The translations under genes and the position numbers were made by a program. A stretch of 64,000 bases of DNA from Apostichopus japonicus (taxonomy: Eukaryota; Echinodermata; Holothuroidea; Aspidochirotida; Stichopodidae), in the NCBI RefSeq assembly GCF_037975245.1, contig NC_092562.1, positions 21,965,054-22,029,053 of the forward strand, read 5' to 3'. The notes beneath the pieces are model-generated. The model searched no databases. It worked only from the letters and a program-made list of their open reading frames with translations, and had not been told where the DNA came from. Position 1 is the first letter of the stretch. Each line of letters opens with the position of its first letter. Below, one piece after another: positions 39,643-51,800 of the stretch.

Positions 39643-41133
39643 TTACGGAAAACAGCCGATCCTGCCCGCCAGGCTCTGGAATTGAACTTCCAGGCCCCTA
39701 ATCTTTTCCTCTGGAAGACCAGGTTCGGATATCATTTCTGCAAAGTGTCTATCCCAGTCTACTTTCTTCTCTGGACGCCGTGGTACGGAATCTGTTTCAT
39801 CGTCACCTTTACACTTACATTTCTTTGCAAACGTTTCACAGTTGTACGTAAACCAAGAATAATTATTTACATTGCGCCTAACAGCCCCATAGGCTCTTTG
39901 TACGGTCTCGTGTTCGTCGTAGCACTCTGATTGGTGATAATGATAGCGATAAACCTCTCCCGGATTGAACGAAACGACCTCTTCGATCTCGCCTCTCTGG
40001 TATGTGTTACGAATAATCTTCATCTTTCCATTGGCCATTTCTTCAACGAATATTGCGTGACAATTAGGATGGAGGAACCATTCGTACTTGCTAATGTGGT
40101 CTCCTCTTTTCAGCTCTTTCAAGTCTTTAACTATTCGACAATCGGCACCAGACCCAGTGCCTAACCAAGATGCAACGTAGCCAAATACATGGCCAACTGC
40201 AAGACCGCCAAAGCCGAGCAAACATGCCAGCAGTATTTCGAATACCCAGCTGGGGGAAAAGCAACTGCAAACGAGCCCAGCGATACCACCTGCCATCCAA
40301 CCAAGGTAACGAACGAAACAGTTATCTGATTCCGCCCAGTCGAGAAGCACCATGGATATGAATGCACCAGTAACGGTCATTAATACCATAAGTATGGCTT
40401 TGGGAGTAAGCAGAGCAACTAGGCCTCCACCCAACGCTGTCCCAATGCTGCTGAAGATGGCCATGGAAAACTGACGGATTACAAGCTCTGTGAATGTCTT
40501 CCATGTGATATCACCCTCTTCCAGTCTTTGGTAAGCAGCGTAGAACTCCATCAAGAAAAACACAGTTTGCAGGCCAAAAATCGTAATGATGCCAATTTTC
40601 TCGGCTCCTCCGAATAACAACTCTACTAACTCGGCGGTAATGGGCCTGCCAAAGCTTTTCACAGCTTGAACCACTGAGTTGACTCCAAACCATTGCGTCT
40701 GAAAGCTTTCCTTGCCCTCTCGCTTACATTCTTGGACTAACGTTTGACAATTCTTGAAGAGAAGGTGGTAACCCTTTTCTCCGAGTTTATTAAGCATTAT
40801 CCTAAGCATCTTAGAGAATGGTATGTTTTCTAGATCCTCATCACATCTGTAAAGTTGCCCCATCTCATCGTCCAAGCTGATCCAATTTATAGCCACCTCT
40901 ATGCCATTCTCGTTCTTTGCCCTCTCAAAGACGCACAACTTTTTGTCTGCTTCATTGACTCCTACTACTATAGCTGTATGAATGATCCCATAAGGTCGAT
41001 GCCAAGCAATTCTGTCTCCAAAACTCAGGTAGCTGTCTATAACCCTGTAGTGCTTTCTATCAATTCGTGTCGTCTTTCCTGGTGGAGAAAGAAGCATCTG
41101 CTCCATAAAACTCGTTTCCCTCCCGAGAGCCAT
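39643..41133 (-). CDS. membrane protein with two LRAT-type (NlpC/P60) domains
   Basis: A single uninterrupted frame of 496 residues, starting at ATG 41133-41131. Domain 1 (about 38-145) begins GDRIAW; it has the histidine of IIHTAIVVG (H52) and the cysteine of KNCQTLV (C129). Domain 2 (about 345-440) begins GDHISKYEWFLHP, with H359 (CHAIFV) and C432 (YNCETF). These match the catalytic H and NCEHF cysteine of the LRAT/PLAAT family, which moves acyl groups through a thioester. Between them (about 175-325) lie four or five hydrophobic, glycine-rich segments, so the protein is probably membrane-embedded with both enzyme-like domains on the same or opposite faces. The strong acceptor ttcttctttcag 31 bases before the start (41164) suggests a spliced 5' UTR. 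Its paralogue at 46288 is head to head. Substrate and activity are unknown. Confidence 0.88.
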   Translation of the reverse strand: MALGRETSFMEQMLLSPPGKTTRIDRKHYRVIDSYLSFGDRIAWHRPYGIIHTAIVVGVNEADKKLCVFERAKNENGIEVAINWISLDDEMGQLYRCDEDLENIPFSKMLRIMLNKLGEKGYHLLFKNCQTLVQECKREGKESFQTQWFGVNSVVQAVKSFGRPITAELVELLFGGAEKIGIITIFGLQTVFFLMEFYAAYQRLEEGDITWKTFTELVIRQFSMAIFSSIGTALGGGLVALLTPKAILMVLMTVTGAFISMVLLDWAESDNCFVRYLGWMAGGIAGLVCSCFSPSWVFEILLACLLGFGGLAVGHVFGYVASWLGTGSGADCRIVKDLKELKRGDHISKYEWFLHPNCHAIFVEEMANGKMKIIRNTYQRGEIEEVVSFNPGEVYRYHYHQSECYDEHETVQRAYGAVRRNVNNYSWFTYNCETFAKKCKCKGDDETDSVPRRPEKKVDWDRHFAEMISEPGLPEEKIRGLEVQFQSLAGRIGCFP

Positions 41134-42489
41134 AGTGACTTTTTACCCCAATGTTGTCGAAAGTCTGAAAGAAGAAAGGATAATAAACTGTACAATGTGC
41201 AGGTATAAATCAATCAATCAATCAATCGGGTGGGAGCAAACTAATGGGAAGCATAGATTGGCTGTCTTAATATTCACTGAAGTCATAGCCTTAAGTAATT
41301 ATTGATTACATATTTAAGTAGCGTTAATTAGTTAAGTGTTCTGCAGGTACAGGGCAGTGGTGGAAAATAACCAGTTTGGCAAATTAACAGTGAGGAAATA
41401 CAACTGTTGGGTCATGCACTGCTGATAGAAAAAGGAAATAAATTGCTTCTCTTATTCGGTTTAAGCAATTCTCAGGATTTTTAATCCATTGCTGATCATT
41501 AATACCGATAAACATTTCATAGAGTTATATTTATCACAATATTGATCACATATGCAACCGTACAATTATAGTCGAAGAATCTGTGGAGCGCGGTATGGGA
41601 CAGTTGCATTGTATAATGTCAAGCGTCACTTGCAATAATCGCGGCACATTTAGCTTAAAACAATTCTGAAAATGCTTGAACGTTTCGTAGAGGTTGATCT
41701 GAATCCTCCATAATTGATTATAAGGTTTTAATAAGACTTTAAGGTACAAGTAATGGGAGACGATTAGAGTGAGAAATGATATTTAATTTATTAATTTAAT
41801 TAAAATTTCCTAACTTTGGCAATTTGAGTGATCAGATTTTGTCTGGATAATTCTTTATTTGGGACCAACTGTGACTCACGTAAAGTCGGCATTCAACTAC
41901 GTACTTTTCTTCAGAAGAATTTCTTTCTGCAAAACTAAAAGAATTTGGTAAACTGGGTGGTATATGATCACAATACCCCAACCCTTATAACACAGAGGTC
42001 ATTGCTCACTTCAATGTTGGTATACAACACACTGTTTCAGTATGCGCAATTACTCCCCCCCCCCCACCACCACCACCCACCCCAGAATGCTACAGGAGGG
42101 GTTTTAATTCATGTTCTAACGAACGGTGAAAGACTATAGAAACATTGATTGTAGTTAAGGGACAGATAGAACTAACATTTCACTAATATGATGAGCAATA
42201 TGCAGCGCACCGGGGTATCCCGTTAGGATATCCAAAGCGTTAAGTGTTCTCATGATTAGTGAATCCCTACTAGGGCCCATTTGCGCGAGACAGCTTTGAA
42301 ATATTAACCAAGCTAGATTCGCCCCGCGAAAATGAGAACCAATGTGTGCTTGAAGGATCATAACGATGGTCACAATGGAACAATAAGGCTACAGGACATC
42401 ACATTTTCGATGTATGAAAAATTTACATATTTGTCCATAACTGGACTTCCAAAATGTGGAGCAATATAAATGAATTCTAACAATTTGAA

Positions 42490-42970
42490 AGATCTCCTTT
42501 AAGTTTAACAAACGCATAGAAAAAGAACAGATGAACAACTCATATTTTAAAAGCATTTTGGTCATGTATTATAGCATAGGCCTGTACTTACACGTTAATG
42601 ACAACTTCCAGTTCCGTATAGCATGAAACACCGTCACGGAGTAATGTTGTGAAAATACAGTATACTGTCAGATTTACAGTATTGTATTGCACACAACTTA
42701 ATAACTTGCTACTATCACTTAATAACTATATAACTTCATAACTTACCTAAAGAGCTCCTTTAAGTTTAACATACGCATAGAAAAAGAACAGATGAACAAC
42801 ACATACAGTATTTTAAAAGCATTTTGGTCATGTATTATAGCATAGGTCTATACTTACACGTTAATGGCAACTTCCAGTTCCGTATAGCATGAAACACGGT
42901 CACGGAGTAATGTTGTGAATATACAGTATACTGTCAGATTTACAGTATTGTATTGCACACAACTTAATAA
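42490..42970. repeat. two-copy direct duplication, about 215 bp each
   Basis: Copies at 42490-42703 and 42751-42970 share ctcctttaagtttaaca, agcattttggtcatgtatta and caacttccagttccgtatag almost throughout, with one 6-base insertion and a few substitutions. The spacing is about 260 bp. Confidence 0.85.
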
Positions 42971-43889
42971 AGTTTCCTACATAACGGCACAAACTGCCAA
43001 CTCACAGTGATACTGTAAGGGGTATTTCCTCTTCAGAAAAAAGAAAGAGTGCTTTGGGTGTACAGCTGTACACTCCAATGGTTTTCATACTATATATTAT
43101 AATTACACACACATAATACTTCTTTGCAGACCGTACATTAAAGGGTGATCATTTTTATTATGTTTATATTGATATAGGAGATATTCATAAACCTCAGTTA
43201 TGTGAGCTGACGGGCTTACATCAATACAATCAATGTTTGCATTTGCTTGGCGCCCTTTAAAGTCCAAAGTACTCAATTTATCGGTGTACACACTTTACTT
43301 TTGTTTTAGTCTAAAAAATAGGTAAGGCACTGATATGTAATGACTTTCGCTTTATGGCTTCATGCTGCGTGATACTAAAATCAAATTTCAGTAGAGATAG
43401 TTAGCTGGTTTAGGTAAGTAAATGGGTTCTGTGTTTAATGGTAACCTTCCATGATAAGTGTCTAAATATGGAGGGTTGAATCAAAGTTCTTTAAGAACTT
43501 AAACATAACCCTTCCTTTGGTGGAAGTAGCCTATGTAAGTGGTAATCCTCAGGAAGTTTTGAAAAACAAAATGCTGGCCAAACTAAATAGTCCTCACACA
43601 TGGCACTTGGCTTATGATCCCCTTCCGCTATTTTTGTACTCAGTCTGACAATTAATGAAATCAGTTAACTTAAAGGTGTGTTCCGAGTTGAGTTGTACCT
43701 TTGAGTCAATTATGGCTAAGTTCATCGTTCTTGCATGGTTCTATTATGGCGTAATTGCAAAATATGATACTTTATGTAAAAGTTCACTTTATGTACCTTA
43801 CCTTTCCATACAGGTCATCTATAGCCACTGCCCTTTGTTGGGACAAATTCAATGTTTGCTCTTGAACTTTTTCATACTTACATAGTATT

Positions 43890-44205
43890 CATACGTTGAC
43901 CAAAGTTGACCTCAAATGACCTTTAACCTAATCAAATAACGACAGGCTGGAGTATGACTCAGTAAGATGGAGTATGAAACAAAAAATTACGCTTCCCAAG
44001 TTTGAAGTTGAACCATTATCATGTCCTTTTTATTGAGCTCCTGTGTGAAATCAAACGACCTTTGACCTCTACTGAGCCATTCTATTATTGTAGTCACAAA
44101 GTTTCAATCACATATGCAAGTTGTGAAGTTCAGTGAATTTTTGCTTCTGCAGTGCGAATACAAGGTTCTTAGATTTTCAACTCCGGTGACCTCAAATGAA
44201 CTTTC
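43890..44205 (-). repeat. AGGTCA-rich dispersed repeat, minus orientation
   Basis: Blocks such as gttgacctcaaatgaccttt and gacctttgacctct are the reverse complement of the repeat at 45478-46185. They are more diverged, with roughly two to three partial units. Confidence 0.6.
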
Positions 44206-45477
44206 ACAAACACACACCAGGGTTCTTCTACTTATCATGATACATTCACACGGCAACGTATAAATTTAAACCAATACATACATAGGCCTACATACATACA
44301 CTCATCCACCCACATACACCCAACATGTTATGGTACCTCTTTAGTGCAGGTAAACATGAAACGCACAGGGGAATCCCTTATATTGCAACACCCCATGCAA
44401 TACGTTTTACAAACAAGTTGAGATATATATAGATCTATGTTGAAGAGACCGTGTACATTACAAATGGAAACACGAATGTATAGTGAACAAAGGCTAAACG
44501 CATACGGCTTCCGTGATTGCAATTGAGATTCTCGCTCAAGTTCAACATTGTTTGCTCATAATGAGCCGCTCAACCTGACACTGAGACACGTATGTATCGT
44601 TTTGTATGTGCTATCTTATTTTTTAAGGCACCGATAATTTCCTGCGTTTTGTTTTCTTTCATCTAAAATTCAAGTTCGAATCATAAGTCACGGTCAACTT
44701 TATAACGCTAGATGTACTACATGTTAGATATAGGCCTAGATATATAATCCGTGTAGAGATGATGGACCGCTCTGCTGGCGTAGAGTTCCACACTTAGTAT
44801 AGTGCGAATGCAGCTAGTATGGATATCTGTTCTTACTAAACTTACTTGTCAGGTGTAGTACAATACTATACACCAGCAGCTTCGCATCATAGTCTGGATT
44901 TGTACACTAGTTTCAGTCAAAGTTAGCCTCTAATGGTTCTGCATTAAAACTGTCTGCTGGTTCCTTGCAGACACTGTTTGTGATTGCATGTTTGATTTCT
45001 ATTGTTATCGTAATACCTATGGAACGCGAAAAGGAAGGAAACGATTCCATATAATGTATTCGTTATATATTATTGAGGTGTTACAAATACATTTGCTAAA
45101 AATAGGAATTATTCATGTTCTATTTGTGAAAATTAATTTGTTACAAATATGTTGATCTTTCTGTAGAAAAGGAATGATTGTAATTAATTAGGAAAAAGTA
45201 AGTAAAATATTTGTTGTTGTTGAAACAAATTTCACACAACTACTGGAATTTCTAGGTGATGTATGCTTTGCCCTCACACATCATAGCCACATGTTTCACT
45301 GTCCCTCATAAGTATTATTATATTGCTTGTCGAAGGCAAAGGAATTTATGCGATGGTGATGGCGTGTGCATATGACGCCTTGGCTATTAAACGCTGTTAC
45401 TCAAAGAAAATGTGAAGTGGATGAAATCCATACTTAATATGTTGATCCCCTCTATGAGTAAAAGAAACCTATGATAT

Positions 45478-46185
45478 TGGTGGAGGTCAAAGGTCATTGA
45501 AGTCAACATAGGCCAAAGTCTGGAAACCTTATAAGTACGATAACTGAGAAATGCCATTGTGGTTGAAGTTAATAAATGGTATGTGGATCTCCCCTGATGA
45601 TTAAAAGCATTCTATCGTAATTGTCGGACATCAAAGTTCAATCGAGTTTAACAGAGTCCAAAATATGAAAACCTTGTAATTACGATAACCCAGAAATTTC
45701 ATCATGTTTGGAGTCAAACGTGGTATGTCGATCGTGAGTACAAGAACTTTATTGAAAATTGAGGAGTACAAAGGTCATCTGAGGTCAACAGAGGCCAAAA
45801 TATGAAAGCATTATATGCACGATAACTCAGAAACTTCATCGTGGTTGAAGTTCAAATGTGGTTTGTAGACCCCCTTGATGAGTACATATTAAGAATCCTG
45901 TTGGAGTTCAAAGGTTACTTAAAGTCAACAGAGGCCAAAGTCTGAGAACCTGATAAACGGGACACCAAAATCTTAATCTACGTTGAAGATAAAGAATTTT
46001 ATTGAAATTGGTTGAGGTCAAACGCTAATTGAGGTCAACAGAGGTCAAAGTCTGGAAACATTGTAAGTGAAATAACTCTGAAAATGCAGCTTAGTCGTAC
46101 TTAATACGTAATATGTGTATCCACCTTGGTCTGTACATCAGTAATCATGAAATTGGTGAAGGTCAAAGGAATTGAGGTCAACAGA
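45478..46185 (+). repeat. AGGTCA-rich tandem repeat, about five units of 130-150 bp
   Basis: Each unit carries gaggtcaaaggtcattgagg or a variant, then tcaacagaggccaaagtctg, gataactcagaaa, gtggttgaagtt and gagtacaagaa. The first unit contains a perfect AGGTCA-A-AGGTCA (45484-45496), which is a DR1-type nuclear receptor element. The array ends about 100 bases before the start codon of the plus-strand LRAT-like gene. Another single unit lies at about 57655-57800, so this is a dispersed family. Confidence 0.75.
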
Positions 46186-46287
46186 GCTCACTTTGAAAAT
46201 ATTGTCAATCTGATAAAGTTAGTTTGGTTTTGCCTTTTTCGATAGGTGTATGCATATCTCGTTTGATAAACCGGAATAACCAGAACG

Positions 46288-47781
46288 ATGGCTACACTGC
46301 GGAGAAACTTTCTCGAGGCGATGCTGCTCTCACCGACGGGGAAGACAACCAGAATTGAGCAAAGACATTATCAGGTTATCGAAAGATATCTCAGCCCAGG
46401 CGATCGTATCGCATGGCAAAGACCATGGGGTGTCATACACACTGCTATAGTGTTATGTATTGATGAAGACAGGGGAAGGTTGTGCGTTTATGAAAGGTCG
46501 AAAGATGAAGACAGCAAATGCTTGGAAGTTACAATCAACATTATCACATTAGAAAAGCAATGGGGCCAACTTTACAGATGTGATGACGATGCGGAGCAAA
46601 TGCCTTTATCGAAGAAGTTAAGAATCATGTTGGATAAGTTTGGTGAGAAGGGATACAACCTATTCGGAAAGAATTGTCAGCACTTAGTAGCAGAATGCAC
46701 TCGTCATGAAGGTAAAGAGAGCTTCCAAACTAAATGGTTTGCAGTAAATATGACAATTCATGCCATCAAAAGCTTTGGGAAGTCCATCACTTCAGAGATA
46801 GTTGAGGCGTTCTTTGGTGGGGCTGAGAGAATTGGCGTCGTTACCGTGGTTGCCATCCAAATCATCTTTTTCTTGATTGAGTTTTACGCAGCGTGTGAAA
46901 GACTGAAAACAGGAGATATATCATGGAAGCATTTCGCGGAACTGGTAATCCGCCATTTTTCTATGGCATTCTTTAGTTGCATAGGATCGGCCTTGGGTGG
47001 GAGTCTCGTTGGTTTTCTCCTTCCTAAGGTGATATTGTGGGTAGTTCTGTCAGTCTTTGGAGCCCTCATCGCCGATTATCTTCTGGACTGCTTTGGGACA
47101 GATAACCAATATCTTCGTTATCTTGGTTGGATGGCTGGTGGGATCGTCGGATTCGTATGCGGCTGCATCTCTCCCGACTGGGTTATTGAAATTCTCTTGG
47201 CATGCATGCTTGGTTTTGCTGGTCTCTTCGTTGGCCATACTTTTGGTTATTCTGCGTCATGGCTGTTCAACCGCTCTGGCGCCGATTCTCGAATCGTTAA
47301 TGAATTAAGCGACCTTAAAACAGGGGACCACATAACTAAATACGAATGGTTTTTGCATCCACATTGCCACGCAATCTTTGTAAAAGCCATGCCCAACGGG
47401 ACAGAAATGAAGATTATTAAGAACACTTATCGAAGAGGAGTCATAGAAGAGATTGTTCCATTTACAGAAAGGAGTGTCTATCGCTACGAGTATCAGCCCT
47501 CCGAATGTCACGATAGCGATCAGACGGTACGAAACGCTCGGTCGAAGCTCGGGGAAGACCACTATAACTGGTTTACATACAATTGTAAGACATTTGCTAA
47601 AGAGTGTAAATGTCGTAATAATGACGAGACAGATTCAAGAGCGCCCCCACAACAGGAAATGGATTGGGATCAACAGTTTGAAGAGATGATTGCAGAACCT
47701 GGTCTACCAGAAGAAAAAGTAGAACAGTTGTCGAGGAGGTTCACAAAAATGATGCGTAAACTGAATTGCTTTGCAATATGA
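46288..47781 (+). CDS. membrane protein with two LRAT-type (NlpC/P60) domains, paralogue
   Basis: One uninterrupted frame of 497 residues, colinear with the minus-strand protein at 39643-41133 and roughly two-thirds identical by eye. Domain 1: GDRIAW (38-43), H51 in VIHTAIV, C130 in GKNCQHLV. Domain 2: GDHITKYEWFLHP (346-358), H361 in CHAIFV, C433 in TYNCKTF followed by AKECKC. The middle (about 182-326) has hydrophobic segments at 182-200, 224-245, 248-266, 280-294 and 299-325. Both catalytic-type His/Cys pairs are kept, which suggests that both domains are under selection. The acceptor at ttttcgatag (46244-46245) suggests an untranslated first exon. LRAT-family enzymes are acyltransferases or phospholipase-like; whether this protein has such activity is inference. 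The ATG at 46288 is preceded by a purine at -3. Confidence 0.9.
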   Translation: MATLRRNFLEAMLLSPTGKTTRIEQRHYQVIERYLSPGDRIAWQRPWGVIHTAIVLCIDEDRGRLCVYERSKDEDSKCLEVTINIITLEKQWGQLYRCDDDAEQMPLSKKLRIMLDKFGEKGYNLFGKNCQHLVAECTRHEGKESFQTKWFAVNMTIHAIKSFGKSITSEIVEAFFGGAERIGVVTVVAIQIIFFLIEFYAACERLKTGDISWKHFAELVIRHFSMAFFSCIGSALGGSLVGFLLPKVILWVVLSVFGALIADYLLDCFGTDNQYLRYLGWMAGGIVGFVCGCISPDWVIEILLACMLGFAGLFVGHTFGYSASWLFNRSGADSRIVNELSDLKTGDHITKYEWFLHPHCHAIFVKAMPNGTEMKIIKNTYRRGVIEEIVPFTERSVYRYEYQPSECHDSDQTVRNARSKLGEDHYNWFTYNCKTFAKECKCRNNDETDSRAPPQQEMDWDQQFEEMIAEPGLPEEKVEQLSRRFTKMMRKLNCFAI

Positions 47782-48492
47782 TTGATAGTTTACATCTTAT
47801 CTGTCCAGTATATAGATAAGTGTCTTGAAACATTTCGAAACTGGCTGCAGACAGATCCATCGATAAATTAAGTGAAAACTACACATTAAAGGAAATTCAA
47901 CTTAGTCAAGATCACGATGAGAAGGCGTACCTTGTTTGCATATAACCTATGTACGGTAGTTTTGTGCCTTCCAATCTGTATATGTTACATATATCTAGAA
48001 GCGTAGATATCTGTAGCTAGAAATGGTTGCTAACTTTTATTTTTAGTTTATCGTTTTTACTTGGTTTTTCTCAGTTTTTCAGATTTATTAATTTTTAATT
48101 TCTTCCTTTTCTTTCTTCAGTCTATTAAGGTATATATGTTTGCCTATGTACAAATGTTTAATCATGCATGACAGAAATCTCAAAGAAGTGAAACAATACT
48201 GGTTAAATAGAGGTAAAAGCCAGTGCTCGGTCACAATGTGGAGTACAAGAACTTTATTCCAAGAGGTCGTTTTGTTCAACCACCCGGGTCTGTTCAATAG
48301 CTTAATTGGAACTTTCAGAATATGTTAAATAGCTAAGATTTATCTAATATTTCGAATGTACACGAATACACGTCAGTTATTCTGATTCTGATTTCAAACG
48401 GAGTTTTTCCATTTTAAAGCAACCTACTGATTTGTGTCTTTCATTATAAAATATCAAACCAAATTTGATTTATAATTTAACCAAACGAAACC

Positions 48493-48884
48493 ATGATTTC
48501 TAGATTTCTAAAACAGCTGCTTGTGTATAACATTTAGCAATAATGATAAAATAGCTATATTAGTTTATGTTAATAACCGAAAAGTGAGCTGTTTAATTCA
48601 CCAGCCATGCCACTCCATGTAAACACACGTTATAAGAAAACGCGATTAAACCTTTTCCACCAAACAATCATTGTAAACATGTGCTTTGTGATTTCTAGAT
48701 TTTAATTTTTATAAACAGCTGCTTGCGTATAACATTTAGCAATAACGATGACACAAGCTATATTTGTTTATCCTAATAACAGTAACGTGAGCTGTGTAAT
48801 TCACCAGCCATGCCACACCATGTAATCACACAGAAAAAAACTGAAGAAACCATTTTCAACAAAATATCACTGTAAACATGTGCT
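48493..48884. repeat. two-copy direct duplication, period about 195 bp
   Basis: Both copies run from tgatttctagatt through acagctgcttg, ataacatttagcaataa and aattcaccagccatgccac to gtaaacatgtgct. Copy 1 is 48493-48687 and copy 2 is 48688-48884. They diverge by scattered substitutions and small gaps. Confidence 0.8.
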
Positions 48885-51800
48885 ATTGCACACAAAGCCC
48901 TTATAAAACTAAGATACATACTCGAATAGTGTTTACAGATATCTATACATTAATACACAATTACGCCTTACATTACATATACCACTTATACGCTCCAATT
49001 ATTATCAATGCGATTAAATCCATATATCATTGATTATTTCGTCTCCACCGCACTACGGGATTCGCAAGCAAATGAGTGATACGTGGTTGGAATTTTGTGT
49101 AAAACTAACTATAAACACATCGAAATTGACAACAAATTGACAACAAAGATGTGACAATACACAACAACTCTGCGATAGAATACACAATTATACTTTAATT
49201 TCACTGCATGAGGAGCTATAGTATAACATGTTCTAAATATCATATATATGGTGTTTCATGTGTATAACGACAGCTGTATTCAACGGAAAAAATGTAAATA
49301 TCTTGATTTCCAATCAAGCTAGATCTTTGAATGAATTAAAGACAACTCGATCGATTGAGAGATAGATAGTTATACAGAGAGAGGGAGAGGAGGGGGGGGG
49401 GGGTGGGGGTGAACGTTTCGATCAAACACATGCTCAATCAAACGTATATGGTCACGGCAAGTAATACAATTTCACTTGATCCGGGATACTGTAAATGAAA
49501 CCAAACTTGAACATGAAGGTACCAATATATGTTACAGGGCGTATAAGGGCATCTCCGCAAAGTTCCATACCCGGCGAATGGATTGCATTGAAAATCAAGA
49601 CTGGCCAAAATGAAACAAAATACCTTTAGTAGATTTTGAGGTCATGTTTGGCGTCCAAAAATGGTTATGCCGGTTACAAATATGTGTGGGTGGGTGTTTT
49701 TTAAGCATGCATTGTTCTATTAATTTCACAAAGGATGAAATGTTGGTGGATAGGTCTATAGCAAAGTTGTTTGTTATCAAACTATATGTAACTAGCCCTT
49801 TCACGATGAAAAAAACCCCCACATATATTAAGTGATGTTGTTGGATTTTGTAGTAATAAAGCAGAAGTCAGGAAAAACTTGCGGGGATTTGATTATAAGA
49901 TAGGTAATAACTTGTGTGGAATATTTGAAAGATCGTCAGTTCTGGAATCAATTTCTGGATTAACCGCTTATCATGGTAAGTTCAACACAACCCATGCATG
50001 TGATTTCTTGAACAACTCATACATGGACTTCCTTGCAAAAATAGGCATTTTTCTAGTTCTGTTTAATTTCGAGCCTTCGATTTCTTTTCTTTTTCTGTAA
50101 GCTATACACTGTTAGCTCTTGTGAAGTGCAACTGGTGGTCTTTATTTCAGCAAAGATGGCAACATGATATGAACAACAATAATGGTAGATAACTTTAATC
50201 GACTATCACAAGTCTTGGAATAAATCAATTTACTTTCACATGCCAGAGATATGCGATGAGGTGGGTGGGGAGGAGGTGTTTTCTTCTTTCGAGGTGTAAG
50301 TGCATCTTGCATAAATGCGGTTGAAACCACCCAATGTACATGGCTTGATTAGTTTGTACTGTGAATAAGAGACAACCGTTAATCAGTATAAGGTGAAGTG
50401 TGTTATAACACCGTAACACATGTTAGACATGTCAGCAGATGCTACTGTGGAAAAATTACTAACAAACAAATTCAATACTCAAAGGCTGTTTAAACTAATG
50501 ACTGGTTAGGAGCCTAAAAACTGTCCGTATATTTGACTAGTCTGTATACTTTGTAAAGATGGTTCGCCGTGTTTTGAGCGTTTACAGTAACGTGTCAGCC
50601 ACTTTCTGTTAAAATGTGGAAATCTTTTATGTTGAAACCTTCTGGTTGGTCCAGTCAATCTCGATGCACAACATTGTGTTTAGCATTTTATGTTTGTCAG
50701 TTCATCTCAGTACCACGATCTGGTCATAAATGTAACACACATCAGTTTTAACTGATTAACGGGTTCCCACCTCTACCACCCTTAGCTTAATAAAGCTACG
50801 AGAATCGTGTGTTAAAACTGATACCGTTAGGTCGTGGAATATTGGCGATAAGCCCAGCAAAAGGTTATTAAATAGATAAAAACCAGTATGCGCTTAATTA
50901 AAGAGTAAAAGTTGTAGAACGATAAGATCCGTGTTCCATTATCTCCATAATACATAGATCATAATTGCTGTTTTAATACAGCTTTTACTAGCTCCAAAGT
51001 CTGACCACCATCAAGATCATTGTTCTACGGAATAACGCTTCTCTGTTTAGTATTGCTATTTTTAATGTCATGTGAATGACAACCTCATCTTAAGTTTTTG
51101 ACTAGTCGTCGATCGGTGCCAATGTTATGTTTTACAACGTAGTTTTTCGTAGTGTTTAGTTTAGCGACATTTTGTCCGAGTCTCGTTTCTAATTTCATGT
51201 GCCCACTACGGTAAAACGTCCCTGACAAATAACGTTCATTGATTTACTTCCTTGCTCCCTTCTTGCTAATGACTGAATCGTGGACTCTCTACAGAAAATA
51301 AAAACATCAAGGAAAGCACATAATCATACCACCCGATTGACACAGCAATAGTATTGTATCATAATATGAAAACAAAATCAACAGTATAATCGTTGTTATA
51401 TATATACACCTCCCTCGGTAATATAACACATCCACAATAATATTGTTGCATATATGTAGTTTTACATGGTACAATGATATATTATAATAACAATGATGTT
51501 GTTCAATAATAAATGCAGTACGATCATAGTATTATATACTAACATACAGTTAACATTAACCAATCATTGTAGGTGATCTTTGCACAGCGCACTGCAGTAT
51601 AAAATTGCATCTCATAAACTAACAAAATCAAAGGAACTCGCGACACTGTATTTGATGCAATGTATGCATGATCACACTGTTACAGACTCAAAGAAAGACG
51701 GTTGAAAGTTGAATGAATGTGTTTAGTTTCGTACACAGGATCTATAGTTTGTGTTAAAGTTCTTATCTGAATCTCTATAGCCCTTTTTACAGACTTGAAA

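Larger units (their letters stand above)
41134..46287. other. shared 5.2-kb upstream interval between the paired LRAT-like genes
   Basis: This interval holds both promoters. It contains an (ATCA)n run (41209-41227), a poly-C tract (42054-42066), a two-copy duplication (42490-42970), and AGGTCA-rich repeats in mirror orientation at about 43890-44205 and 45478-46185. I see no additional gene. Possible acceptors immediately upstream of each start codon point to first exons somewhere in this interval. Confidence 0.5.

Noticed and set aside
46884-47562. Antisense frames within the plus-strand LRAT-like gene
   Set aside because: Shadows of a strongly supported coding sequence with conserved motifs on the other strand; the same applies to plus-strand frames within 39643-41133.
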